From Bedellia somnulentella (taxonomy: Eukaryota > Arthropoda > Insecta > Lepidoptera > Bedelliidae), in NCBI GenBank assembly GCA_963576735.1, contig OY755198.1:5828001-5892000 (forward strand): DNA of 64,000 nt, given 5' to 3'. This document shows positions 21,681 to 32,119 of the stretch, piece by piece. The notes beneath the pieces were generated by a model that saw only the letters and a list, made by a program, of their open reading frames with translations, did not search any database and was not told the origin of the DNA. The position numbers and the translations under genes were made by a program. Every line of letters begins with the position of its first letter. The stretch's first letter is position 1.

Positions 21681-21821
21681 TTTAAATGTGTAAAATTCTT
21701 ATCGTTAATTAATCAAATTATAAGTATGTGATTAGTCTTAAAAACAAAATAATCGTTTGCTAAATTTTGCATGAGATTAGGGTTCGAGAAACTATATTCT
21801 GTTTGAAATTAGATTATTTAT

Positions 21822-22030
21822 AGCTGTGTCCTATTACTTCAAGAGGGTGTTGTAAGAGGCGACTAAGGGTATTGTGGCCTATAATAGTGAGGGGATGTGG
21901 ATGTAGACCCATCACAAAATATTCCTTATTTTGCATTCTTTCCCAAAAAATTGGCTGAGGAACATATGATTCCGAAACACTGACTACCCATTTTGAGAAT
22001 TTAACTTGTGAGTATATTTATGTATGTATT
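21822..22030 (+). repeat. Degenerate SINE-A
   Basis: Landmarks remain: AGCTGTGTCC, GTAAGAGGCGACTAAGGGTA, GTAGACCCATCAC, TGTGAGTATATTTATG. Confidence 0.7.
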
Positions 22031-22099
22031 TATAAAAGGGAGCAATATTTCTGTCTGCTAACATGCGTTAAGTAATATATTGATCTCCTCAAAACTCAA

Positions 22100-22460
22100 A
22101 CCCAACGTTTACTCAGTACATCTCCGAAGACAGAAGGGCGTGAGTTCCAATCCTGGGTCGGGCCTACACCAATTTGTCTTTTCTAAAGTCATATGTGTGG
22201 TTAATTTATCATGGTTGTTAACGGTGAGGGAAAACATCGTGAGGAAACCCACATGGCTGAGTTTGTACTTAGTCATGTGACAGTGTATTCGTACAAAACG
22301 GCGATAGGTCTGCCCCCTATCACGTGAGTACACTGTCCATGCAAAACGTGGGTACGATAAACACCAGGGTGACAAATTCACGTGATGTTGACGTGAGAAG
22401 TATTAGTACCTCTGCCAACCCCTTCGGGGATATTCGGCGTGAACGTTTATGTTTATGTTT
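22100..22460 (+). repeat. SINE-B copy
   Basis: Partial tRNA-like head with GTGAGTTCCAATCCTGGGTC as B box, full body, and 3' end CCCCTTCGGGGATATTCGGC then GTGAACGTTTATG. Confidence 0.8.
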
Positions 22461-22599
22461 TTTTTTTCGATTGGATTGGTTGCTACTGGCCCTGTGGCCT
22501 GTGCGGCTTCACCATGACTTTATGTGCGCCAGGCAGTTGAGGGCCGTCCTGGCGGGGCAAAGGAGTGTACCTAAGCTAAATCGGATAGAGGGACAAAGG

Positions 22600-23815
22600 A
22601 GCCCTAACAAGAATCACCGTAGATTTGATGACTTCCAGCCTCCCGAACAAGCCGGTTTCCGAAAAAGCTTTAGTACCATAGACCATATTCACACTTCACG
22701 CCAGATTACACAGAAGACCGAGGAGTATAATCTGTCATTATGTTTAGGGCTCGTGGACTGTGAAAAAGCCATTGATTCGACGGAAAGGTGGGTGGTACTC
22801 AAATCTTTGCAGAGGTGACATATTGACCACAGATACATTGAGGTCGGTCCTTCTTCAAGATCAGAACTCAAATCCTATCAAACTACAGCGCGGAGTGAGA
22901 CAGGGAGATGTTATCTCTCCGAAATTGTTCACTGCTGCGTTGGAAGATATTTTTAAGCTTCTGGATTGGGATGGACTCGATATCAACGGCGAATACATAA
23001 CTCATCTCCGATTTGCTGATGATATTGTGGTCATTGCTAAAACCACGGAGGATTTGAGCAAAATGCTCAATGATCTCTATAGAGTTTCCGGGAGAGTGGG
23101 CCTGAAAATGAATATGGATAAGACAACAATTATGTCGAACAACCATGTCGTACCCATTCCTATTGGACTTGGAAACTCTGTACTCGAAGTTGTTAACCAA
23201 TTTTGTATACCTGGGATAAACAATTCGGTTAGGTAGAGCCAACTTCGAGACTGAGGTCAACCGTCGAATCCAGCTCGGATGGGCAACGTTCGGGAAGTTG
23301 CGCCATATCTCCTCGTCCAATATTCCGCAGTGTCTCAAGACCAAGGTTTTTAACCAATGTGTGTTGCCAGTCATGACATATGGCTCAGAGACGTGGCCTT
23401 TAACAATGGGCCTCATCAGAAGGCTCCAAGTCACTCAAAGAGCAATGGAGAGGGCTATGTTAGGAGTTTCACTACGCGATCGAATCCGCAACGCGAAGAT
23501 CCGTAGAATAACCGGGGTCACTGACATCGCCCGAAGAGTTGCTAAACTCAAGTGGCAATGGGTAGGGCACATTGCACGCAGAACCGACGGCCGTTGGGGC
23601 TCGAAGGTTTTGGAGTGGCGGCCACGTACCGGACGACGCAGTGTGGGTAGGCCTCCCACAGGGTGGACCGACAATTTGGTGAAAATCGCGGGAAGCCGTT
23701 GGATGAGCGCAGCGCAGGACCGGTCGTTGTGGAAATCTTTAAGGGAAAGCCTATGTCCAGCAAATGACGTCTATTGGCTGAATGATGAATTGTAAAATTA
23801 AATACGATTGCCCAC
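22600..23815 (+). pseudogene. RTE-type LINE, frameshifted RT
   Basis: Three overlapping frames together read as an RTE endonuclease-reverse transcriptase: QAGFRKSFSTIDHI and LVDCEKAIDST in frame one; GVRQGDVISPKLFTAALEDI with catalytic LRFADDIVVI in frame two (to ~23230); then YGSETWPLTMGLIRRLQVTQ, GHIARRTDGRW, GRPPTGWTDNLVKIAGSRWM and SLWKSLRESL, to TAA near 23795. At least two frameshifts (about 22780-22800 and 23225-23290) kill it. The N-terminal endonuclease is missing. The SRWM...SLW tail is typical of lepidopteran RTE elements. Confidence 0.8.
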
Positions 23816-24106
23816 GCTGCACAAGCCCTGCTTAGTGTGGTTGCTGTAAACCGAAACTTTGAGGAATAAACTTTGTTATCTCTCGCCGGGCAACGGGCTC
23901 GCCACAGCTAAAAGACCTCGTTAGCAAATAAGAAGCTGAAACTAAATTCAGAATACAAGTGTCATTTTTCAGCAGCCCAGGTGAATAGGCCAAAAATGTT
24001 GCAAGTTCCGTGTCCTAAAGGCGACAATTGCTGACAACACTAAAATATATTGTAAGTGCTGCCTGCATCCAACTGTGAGGAAGACATAAGCACATTTTAG
24101 ATTGTG
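23816..24106. other. 3' flank of the RTE copy
   Basis: No gene or strong repeat was seen. It includes TGCACAAGCCCTGCTTAG and a GC-richer patch CTCTCGCCGGGCAACGGGC, possibly residual element sequence. Confidence 0.3.
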
Positions 24107-24311
24107 TCGTGTAGTGCTGGCTTAGAATCTCACTACCCTTTTCTACCCACGGGGGTCGCAATAGTCGACTTAGGGTTTTTTAAGTGGGTTTTGGGCGATG
24201 CGGTTGGAGACTCATCACCCACGATACCTTATTTAAAGTACCCTATTAACTTCCAAATGTGGCTGAGGAGTTTCTAGCTCTGAAGCTTTAGCTATCTCTT
24301 TTATGTATGTA
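24107..24311 (+). repeat. SINE-A copy (internally deleted)
   Basis: Starts GTCGTGTAGTGCTGGCTTAG and lacks part of the CCATCTTTTCC block; the tail is reduced to TATGTATGTATG. Confidence 0.75.
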
Positions 24312-24492
24312 TGTTTTTCAATCAATGTAATCATGACACATTTATCTACAGATTTTCTGGGAATGACCGGCTCGTGGGCTCGTCGTGTTTATTGTAGCGA
24401 TAATCTGCAATAATCTAAAGAGATAAAAATATTATATTGGCTTGTATTTGCGCGAGTAATCATGATTTATCGAAACTATGATACATAAATTT

Positions 24493-24742
24493 GTTGTGCA
24501 GTGTCGGCTTCGAATAGCACTACCCCATTTCTTCCGGTGGGTGTATGTAAGAGGTGACAAACGGTATTGGGGCTATTAAGGGATTTTTGGGCGATGCGGT
24601 TGGAGACCCCATCACTAACAACCTTTATTTTACCACCTTTTCCCCACTCAACTTTCCAAAAGTGGCTGAGGAATTTCGAATTCCCTAGCTCAGACTACCC
24701 CTTCTAGGGATTTATAGCCGTGAGTTTATGCATGTATATATG
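24493..24742 (+). repeat. SINE-A copy
   Basis: Full length with diverged head TTGTGCAGTGTCGGCTTCG and tail GAGTTTATGCATGTATATATG. Confidence 0.8.
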
Positions 24743-24877
24743 TCTACCTGCGACCATGGACACTAAAAAGTGTCTGAAACGTTAAGACTGCATTAAATTA
24801 AAAACGCGATAGTATCCGTATAATATTTTCATTACATAAAAATATTGCTTAGCTCGAATGGGCTCGATAAGCATTAA

Positions 24878-25048
24878 GAGCTTATTCCATTACACTTTGT
24901 CGTTGCTGAATTCAGACGTCCTTCGAAGTTACTGCCGCAGACGCTTGTTATTCTACTACACAAATTTCAGTTTGAACGTTATTCCACTAGTCTGAATTCA
25001 GATTCTGTGGCTTTCAGACGTCTTCATTCAGACAAATGGAATAAGCTC
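24878..25048. mobile_element. MITE with TTAA target duplication
   Basis: 171 bp with the same GAGCTTATTCCATT inverted ends as 20655-20846, in opposite internal orientation. TTAA flanks both ends (24874-24877 and 25049-25052), the piggyBac-type target. Confidence 0.75.
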
Positions 25049-25071
25049 TTAAGATCCATAATTGTATTTAC

Positions 25072-25220
25072 ATACATACACTCACAACCTTAAATCCCAA
25101 AAAGGGATAGTCGTAGTTAGAGGTAGAAACTCCTCAACCACTTGGAAATTCATGAGGGACAAGATGGTTGAAATATAGTATCGTTGGTGATGGGACATTC
25201 TAAGCCGGCACTATTCGATT
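25072..25220 (-). repeat. SINE-A with internal deletion
   Basis: Antisense tail half runs to GGTGATGGGA then jumps to CATTCTAAGCCGGCACTA at the head. Confidence 0.7.
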
Positions 25221-25307
25221 TTCACAAGTGCCACAAGGCCTTTAAGGTAAAATCATAAAGATTTAAACTATTCTAGGTAAAATGAAAACTGGTATTTAAA
25301 CTACTTT

Positions 25308-25549
25308 GCTGTGTAGTGTCGGCTTAGAATAACACTACCCCATTTCTTCCGGTGGGTGTACGTAAGAGGCGACTAACGGTATTGGGGCTTTTAAGGGATT
25401 TTTGGGCGATGCGGTTGGAGACCCATCACCAAAAACCTTTATTTACCCATCTTTTCCCCACGCAACTTCCAAAAGTGGCTGAGGAATTTAGAATTCCTTA
25501 GCTCACCCTTCATGGGATTTACAGCCGTGAGTATATGTATGTTTGTATG
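25308..25549 (+). repeat. SINE-A copy
   Basis: Full-length copy GCTGTGTAGTGTCGGC...GTGAGTATATGTATG. Confidence 0.85.
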
Positions 25550-25833
25550 CTGTGTTATGGCTCAGAATTGCACTTCCCATTTCTTTCCGCAGCAAATAAC
25601 AAAATCTTCGTAACATTTTAAACGTCACATGCTATTACTAGCCTGAGTGTATGTGAACTTAGCGCGAAGATAAAAATATTGTGTAATCTATATCGGGAAA
25701 ACTGATAACTGTCTACTTATTTAAATTTAGAGTTCCGTATTTTTTGTATGGTACAATATCCTATCCACCTATACATACGAACGAATACTACAGAACTTGA
25801 AATTTCTTACCTACTTTTGTTTTGAGAGAACAT

Positions 25834-26336
25834 AACATAAACGTTCACGCCGCATATTCCCGAAGGGGTTGGCAGAGGTACTAATTGAAATATTTTTTGT
25901 TCATGAAAACCTCATGTGGGGATTATTACTAATAAATAAAGAATAAATAAAGGGAAGAAAAATTTCGACGCTCTGCCAACTGAGCCACCGTGTCAATTCA
26001 GTGTCATCCGTGGCTCAGTTGGCAGAGGTACTAATACTTCTGAACATCACGTGACTTTGTCACCTGTTGTTCAGAGTACCCACGTTTTGCATGGACAGTG
26101 TACTCACGTGATGGGGGGCAGGCCTATCGCCGTTTTGTACGAATACACTGTCACATGACTAAGTACAACTAGCCATGTGGGTTTCCTCACGATGTTTTCC
26201 CTCACCGTTAACAACCATGATAAATAAACCACACATATGTCTTTAGAAAAGACAAATTGGTGTAGGCCCGACCCCGGAATTGAACACTAGTCGTTTGCAC
26301 GATAACCGGTGTTCTACCCATTGAGCTATCACGGTT
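25834..26336 (-). repeat. SINE-B copy interrupted by foldback
   Basis: Antisense: tail CATAACATAAACGTTCACGC at the left, tRNA-like head GTTCTACCCATTGAGCTATC ACGG at the right. It is interrupted at 25886-26018 by an FB-t piece flanked by a 17-bp direct repeat. Confidence 0.8.
25886..26018. repeat. FB-t fragment inside SINE-B
   Basis: Carries the ATGAAAACCTCATGTGGGGA arm and part of the tRNA-like unit. CTCTGCCAACTGAGCCAC and its exact complement form an inverted repeat at about 25970-25988 and 26010-26028. TTGGCAGAGGTACTAAT flanks it on both sides (25869-25885 and 26019-26035). Confidence 0.65.
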
Positions 26337-26669
26337 GAGAGAAATAAAGATAGTATAATAAGTTAAAAAGCCGACGCAACTAAAAATCGCTATAAAACCT
26401 TTATCAATAAAATTGTTTGAAATATTTAAAATAATGCACCACCCGGAACGTTAATCTACGCCATCGTTAGATCACGGAGGCAGTTTGGGCCATTTATAGC
26501 CGTAGGTTTTTTATGACGCCACTTTGAACGGACTTATCCAACCATCCTTTAGTTTTGTTTTTTCCCCCACACAACTTCCAAAATTGGTTAAGCAAATTTT
26601 AATTTTGTATCTAAAGCTACCAATTTATGGAATTTATAGCCAGAATATACCCAATTAATATAACCAATT

Positions 26670-26886
26670 GCTGTGTAGTGTCGGCTAAGAATAGCACTAC
26701 CCCTTTTCTTCCGGTGGGTGTACGTAAGAGGCGACTAACGGTATTGGGGATTTTTAAGAGTTTTTCTTTTCTTCATTCATCTTTTCCCCACTCAACTTCC
26801 AAAAGTGGCTGAGGAATTTATAATTCCTTAGCTCTGGTTACCCTTTCTAGGGAAATATAGCCGTGAGTATATGTATGTATGTATGT
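26670..26886 (+). repeat. SINE-A copy (internal deletion)
   Basis: Head and tail are intact, but the GGGCGATGCGGTTGGAGACC core is replaced by a T-rich junction near 26755-26780. A degenerate SINE-A tail (about 26545-26645) precedes it. Confidence 0.8.
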
Positions 26887-27029
26887 AAGTTTTATAAATA
26901 AAAGTACGGAACCATTATTAATTTTAACAGCACACTGCACATGCGCCAATCACGCACCTTTTAGTGCGAATCAAATTTTAAGATAAGAGTATAAAGACCT
27001 TGTACATTTTTGTCTGCTGATGACGATTA

Positions 27030-27450
27030 CGGAAGGTCTAGTGCGAGCGCTATTTTATCGACAGGATATCGCTTAGAATGAGATGACAGTATAGAATACT
27101 GTGTAATGTCGTGTAATTGCTGTGTAGTGTCGGCTTAGAATAACACTACCCCATTTCTTCCGGTGGGTGTACGTAAGAGGCGACTAACGGACTTGGGGCT
27201 TATTAAGGGATTTTTGGGCGATGCGGTTGGAGACCCATCACCAAAATCCTTTATTTTCACCATCTTTTCCCCACTCAACTTCCAAAAGTGGCTGAGGAAT
27301 TTATAATTCCTTAGCTCTGGCTACCCCTTCTAGGGAAATATAGCCGTGAATATATGTATGTATGTATGTAATACTGTGTAAGTGCGTAAGAGATGGCTGT
27401 TTTATAACACGCGATATTTAGTTAAAAGGACGCTTGTACAAGCTATGCTG
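27030..27450. mobile_element. MITE host interrupted by SINE-A
   Basis: Flanks (27030-27106 and 27382-27450) match the intact MITE at 31404-31551: GCGAGCGCTATTTTATCGAC before, GTGCGTAAGAGATGGCTG and ACACGCGATA after. The SINE-A at 27107-27369 sits in the middle. Confidence 0.75.
27107..27369 (+). repeat. SINE-A copy with 12-bp TSD and empty-site paralogue
   Basis: AATACTGTGTAA precedes (27095-27106) and follows (27370-27381) the insertion. The MITE at 31404-31551 gives the uninterrupted site. About 12 extra bases sit between the duplication and the usual GCTGTGTAG head. Confidence 0.85.
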
Positions 27451-27499
27451 CATGACGTCACGAAGGCTTGATGGTTGTGAATCTAATTGTCAGTGGGTA

Positions 27500-28065
27500 A
27501 GAATTATCATCAGCTCATATAAGTAGGTCTTTGCCATAGTAAGACCATAATCCAGGCCGCTGGCCTAATGGGATCGACAAATACTTAGACATAAGGAGCA
27601 AAGGCTTACACGGCTGTTACGCCCTCGTAAATCTTCATTAGCTATCTTCTTGCCCTAGACTATGAAGAGACTGAGAATCTTCTTAAAATATCAAAATGAA
27701 TTAACGAGTGACCTAACACAAAACCACAAAACTGACGCGCAAACACACACACACTTACACACACACATACACCTACTCATTCATTATATTAACCTTATCT
27801 TAAATAATAAAAAATGTATATATTATTGTACTTAAAAATATATATAATATCATACTATGAATTAATCACTATTAATTAATAAATTATTTTTAATTGATTG
27901 AATTTATATTGTCATTGTATCCGAGATCTTTTTTGTATAATTTATTAGGCTGCCCGCGATACAGGTCTAACCTAGTGCGGGGGCCACAGATATAATAATA
28001 ACTGTAATGTACTGTTTTTGGAAATGTAATGAATTTGAAATCACGATAAACGAACTAAACTCAAA
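27500..28065. other. Unassigned, LINE 3' UTR-like, with (CA)n
   Basis: A (CA)n microsatellite lies at about 27743-27770. About 27955-27995 (GGCTGCCCGCGATACAGGTC then TAACCTAGTGCGGGGG) resembles a LINE 3' UTR hairpin. No exon. Confidence 0.4.
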
Positions 28066-28071
28066 TGCCTT

Positions 28072-28170
28072 ATATCCCCAAAATGGTTGGCAGAGGTACT
28101 AATACTTCTGAACATAACGGTATATGGTCACTTGATGTTCAGAGTACCCATGTTTTGCTTAGACAGCCTC
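28072..28170 (-). repeat. SINE-B 3' fragment
   Basis: Antisense: GGTTGGCAGAGGTACTAATA then TTCTGAACAT and TTCAGAGTACCCATGTTTTG. Confidence 0.7.
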
Positions 28171-28339
28171 ATTAGTTTTAAAGTCGGTTGAAATCAAAAT
28201 GTGCCTCGTGCCTCCCAACCAGAAAAAAAATATTGGAACTTCCCCTGCCTGTAGTAACACAGTGTAATTTTTATCTTGGTACTTTCACTACGCCTTTTCT
28301 CATTAGAAAAATTATGCTCTGTTGTTGCTGCCATACTTT

Positions 28340-28668
28340 TAACCCCCGAAGGGGTTGGCAGAGGTACTTATACTTCTCACGTCAACATCACGTGTCACCT
28401 GGTGTTCATCGTACCCATGTTTTGCATGGACAGTGTACTCACGTGATAGGGGGCAGGCCTATCGCCGTTTTGTACGAATACACTGTCACATGACTAAGTA
28501 CAACTCAGCCATGTGGGTTTCCTCACTATGTTTTCCCTCACCGTCAACAACCATGATAAATTAACCACACATATGTCATTAGAAAAGACAAATTGATGTA
28601 GGCCCGACCCGGGATTTGAATACTAGTCGTTTGCACGATAACCGGTGTTCTACCCATTGAGCTATCAA
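28340..28668 (-). repeat. SINE-B copy
   Basis: Near complete antisense copy from CCCCCGAAGGGGTTGGCAGA to TTCTACCCATTGAGCTATCA. Confidence 0.8.
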
Positions 28669-29099
28669 ATCGTCTCTAAGATACTGACTGTGTATCTACC
28701 TAGTAGTTTAAAATATGATAAAAGTTTAAATTATAATAAAATAAAACTCAAAGAAATCTCGAAAGCACTTTTTATTTCTATTATAAATGCAATTTCGACA
28801 AGACTAGTAAGGAAGATCTATATTCATAATACAATTTTATGGCCGAATACTTATATACTTTACACACGTTTATCTATAGGTGTAAAACTATCTGTGCAAG
28901 TTTTTCTTTATATCGTGAACCAAATTCATACAAAATGGCATAAATTTCAGACGTTTGTTTAGTATCTTCAAGTGAAACTCGGAACTAGTAGTCCCCTCGG
29001 ACTTTGTACACTTGTTAAAAGGCCTCCCCGGAAAATTTGGTTGATTTTGATTGGTTTCAAACTCAATTCAATCCGTTTTTTATGAATAAAATATATGTT

Positions 29100-29344
29100 G
29101 CCGTGTAGTGTCGTCTTAGAATAGCACTACCCCGTTTCTACCGATGGGTGTACGTAAGAGGCGACTAACGGTTTTGGGGTTTTTAAGGGAATTTTGGGCG
29201 ATGCGGCTGGAGACCCATCACCAACAACCTTTACTTTACCATCCTCACTCAATTTTCCAAAAGTGGCTGAGGAATTTCTAATTCCTTAGCTCTGGCTACC
29301 CCTTCTAGGGATTTATAGCCGTGAGTATGTGTATGTATGTATGT
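29100..29344 (+). repeat. SINE-A copy
   Basis: Full-length copy GCCGTGTAGTGTCGTC...GAGTATGTGTATGTATGTATG. Confidence 0.85.
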
Positions 29345-29433
29345 TGGTTCATGGTCTTAAGATTTGCTGCTTAACATTTTGTTGAAATATATGATGAAAA
29401 AATTGTATCTCAACATGCTATATTTTCATACCC

Positions 29434-29484
29434 GTAGCATAACATACATGTAATCTCCACTAGCATAACATACATGTAATCTCG
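29434..29484. repeat. Two-copy 23-bp tandem repeat
   Basis: TAGCATAACATACATGTAAT followed by CTC occurs twice in a row. Confidence 0.65.
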
Positions 29485-29574
29485 TTATGTATGTATACGC
29501 GTAGGTTTAAGATTTTACCGTCCCTGTCACTCTTAGTAAATTTGAAGTTAGAGTGGGCGCAATAGCTGCAAAAT

Positions 29575-30194
29575 GGCTTATTCCGATTATCCACCCTAAA
29601 AAATCCTCCCTAAGTCGGATATTCGGAAACGCATGTCCGATTATCCACCCTGAACGGGGTGGATAATCGGAATTCATAATAAAATGTTTCTTCCGATTTT
29701 TTACCCCAAGTACAGTCATTCACAGAAACATACTCAAAACCTGGTCCAAGAAACTTCAACAGAGATATACATACCTACTTTCCTACTTACAGTCTGAATA
29801 AAATTATCCTGGTGGAAAGTTTTAATTTAATATTTATTGTTAAACGAAAAACTTAAGTAATCTTAAAAAAAAATAAAAAATTGCAGGTAAGCACCTGTAG
29901 ATTTGGGTGAAAACCATTTAAATTGACTGTTGTGACAAATGAAACCATAACAAGAAAGAAACTCGTAACAAAAAATAACAAAATTAAAACTTAGGGTCTT
30001 TTCACCACTGACACACAATAAATAATAATTTACATGTTCCTGTAAAGGACTGTACGTAGGCAGGGTAGAAAATCGGAAGAAACATTTTATTATGAATTCC
30101 GATTATCCACCCCGTTCAGGGTGGATAATCGGACATGCGTTTCCGAATATCCGACTTAGGGAGGATTTTTTAGGGTGGATAATCGGAATAAGCC
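29575..30194. mobile_element. MITE (620 bp) with ~130-bp TIRs and 7-bp TSD
   Basis: Ends GGCTTATTCCGATTATCC, inverted over about 130 bp on each side (29575-29706 and 30066-30194). Each arm contains a smaller palindrome around CCACCCTGAACGGGGTGG. GCAAAAT duplicates outside both ends (29568-29574 and 30195-30201). No transposase inside. Confidence 0.8.
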
Positions 30195-30201
30195 GCAAAA
30201 T

Positions 30202-30767
30202 GCGGGGAGGCCCTTTATACAAACTAAATGTTTCTTTGACAATATCCAAGTAAATGATGTCAAAGTCACTGATTACATTGATAGTTTCAAAACACTGAAA
30301 ATACATTAAAATATGAATGTTTTAATTTTAATTAAGTCTTTTTATGTCTCAACTTTAATGAGGTAATTTTTAGGTTTACATGAATCAACGCCAACTAAAA
30401 AATACATTACTACATCGCGGTATTAAAGTTTCTTTTAAATAGTATATATACATATTCTTAGTTGGGGCAGAGTGGAGGTTTACTGACCAGTATATAGTTT
30501 CTGTACCTATAAGTACTCTGAACACTAGGTGATAATGTCACGTAATATATTTGCCTCCCTTTCTATTCGACATGACATCATTAGAAACTTAATTAACTAA
30601 GATTAATTTTCAAATAAATAATTTTATGGCATCCATTTACTTATTAATATTTTAATATTTTTTTTACAAACCATGAATATTTATTGTGTTCAGATTAAAG
30701 CATCAAGTTTAAAAGACATTGAAAATTCCTTGTGAAACAAAATACAATATTACAAATCTATATCCAC
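30202..30767. other. No gene; short SINE-B fragment
   Basis: About 30500-30560 keeps a SINE-B piece (AGTACTCTGAACACTAGGTG). The rest is AT-rich and unassigned. Confidence 0.35.
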
Positions 30768-30975
30768 AAAGCCCCTATGACCTTAGTCGCCTCTTAGGAT
30801 CACCCACGGGTAGGAATGGGGTAGTGTTATTCTAAGCCGACACTACACGGCTATTTATTATTTATTACCATCTTTTCCCCAATCAACTTCCAAAAGTGGC
30901 TGAGAAATTTTTCATTCCAAAGCTCTGGCTACCCCGTTAAGGGATTTATAGCCGTGAGTTTATGTATGTATGTAT
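30768..30975. repeat. SINE-A with inverted 5' half
   Basis: The head half (about 30768-30855) is antisense, ending CCGACACTACACGGC. It is followed directly by the tail half in plus orientation (about 30868-30975, ACCATCTTTTCCCCAATC to TTTATGTATGTATG). About 55 bp of the middle is missing. Confidence 0.75.
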
Positions 30976-31145
30976 ATTTACAAATATTTCATTATGTGGA
31001 ACATAAAAAATAATAACAAAATCATAGCTCTGTATAGTGGAGCATTCTATATAAATTATGGCGGTATGTAAACAAATAAATCACACCGTAAATACATAGA
31101 TATACTAATACCATATCAATATACAATATATTAAATTATTACCAG

Positions 31146-31240
31146 TGAGAATTTAGCTCGACAGGTTTGCCTGGATCATACAAAGAGATCAATAGCCTCT
31201 GCCCACCCCAATAGGAATTAATGGCGTGAGTATGTATATG
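31146..31240 (+). mobile_element. LINE 3' end fragment (SINE-A partner type)
   Basis: GGTTTGCCTGGATCATACAA, CACCCCAATAGGAATTAATG, then GCGTGAGTATGTATATG match the end of the 17801-18335 LINE. Confidence 0.65.
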
Positions 31241-31403
31241 TATTTTTAAACCAAATTCAAGAGAGTATTTTCGCATGACCCAAGTTTAGAATATGGAGTT
31301 TAATAAAACATAGTTACGACTTCGGTTCTTTTTCTAAATAGTCTAACTTTAAGTATCTTTCTATACAGAGAAGCCTATTTTTAATATTGCTTTAAGAACG
31401 TGA

Positions 31404-31551
31404 ACAGTATAGCAAGCACGAGCGCTATTTTATCGACACGATAACGGTTAGAATGAGATGGCAGTATACGATACTAAGTAAGTGCGTAAGAGATGGCTGC
31501 TTTATCCCACGCGATAACTAGTTTAAACACGGCTCGTGCTTGCCTTGCTGT
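31404..31551. mobile_element. MITE (~148 bp)
   Basis: Ends ACAGTATAGCAAGCACGAGC and complement of AACAGCAAGGCAAGCACGAG form imperfect TIRs. The interior matches the SINE-interrupted copy at 27030-27450. Confidence 0.7.
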
Positions 31552-31978
31552 TTATGCAAAATCCATGGTGCTTGCACTTTTTAATTTTGAGATATAGATA
31601 TTGTCTAAAATAAGTTAGTTAAATTATATATGTAAATTACATTCGCCCTAAAACTATGTTTACTTACATTATATTGCATTATTTAATATAAATATTCAGC
31701 ATTAACTTAGATTATTTTCTAATATACAACACATACATTCAAAAATGTAAATTTGTACTCAACAAAGATATTTACAAATAAAAATATATTATGATTATGA
31801 CACATTAGAACTTAAACTAAATAAATTATATGAGTATTTACTTTCTAATCAGATCTTTAACTTCAAATAAATATGAGAACAATTCCATTCACAAATCACT
31901 AAGTAGCGTACGCAACAAGAAACATATATCCGTCTCTTTCTAACTCAAGCGATTACCATATATGTCTATCTCTGTTTG
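31552..31978. other. 3' flank of the zinc-finger gene
   Basis: AT-rich. It would contain the 3' UTR of the minus-strand zinc-finger gene. TTTATTTGAAG-type AT motifs are present, but no poly(A) signal could be assigned with confidence. Confidence 0.35.
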
Positions 31979-32119
31979 TCACTCATTAGGGTTGGCGCGC
32001 ACTCGTTTTGGCCAGGGCTTTTTGAGATGAACGTGTTTAATATGGACATTCCTTTCCGCTTTCGATTTGAAATATTTTTCGCAGTGCTCGCATTTAACGT
32101 CGCGAACGTGCTTATGTAC
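31979..32119 (-). CDS. Zinc-finger gene exon 13 (last)
   Basis: Acceptor TTTTCAG, then VHKHVRDVKCEHCEKYF, KSKAERNVHIKHVH and KPWPKRVRANPNE, stop TGA at 31979-31981. The first VH supplies the second His of the finger begun in exon 12 (CPICGRSF...RDRHRS/VH). One further complete finger follows. Confidence 0.88.
   Translation of the reverse strand, partial: VHKHVRDVKCEHCEKYFKSKAERNVHIKHVHLKKPWPKRVRANPNE

Noticed and set aside
27119..27369. SINE-A as a 5S-rRNA-derived SINE (GGTTGGAGACC resembles the 5S internal control region)
   Set aside because: The similarity is limited to about ten bases and other 5S boxes were not seen.
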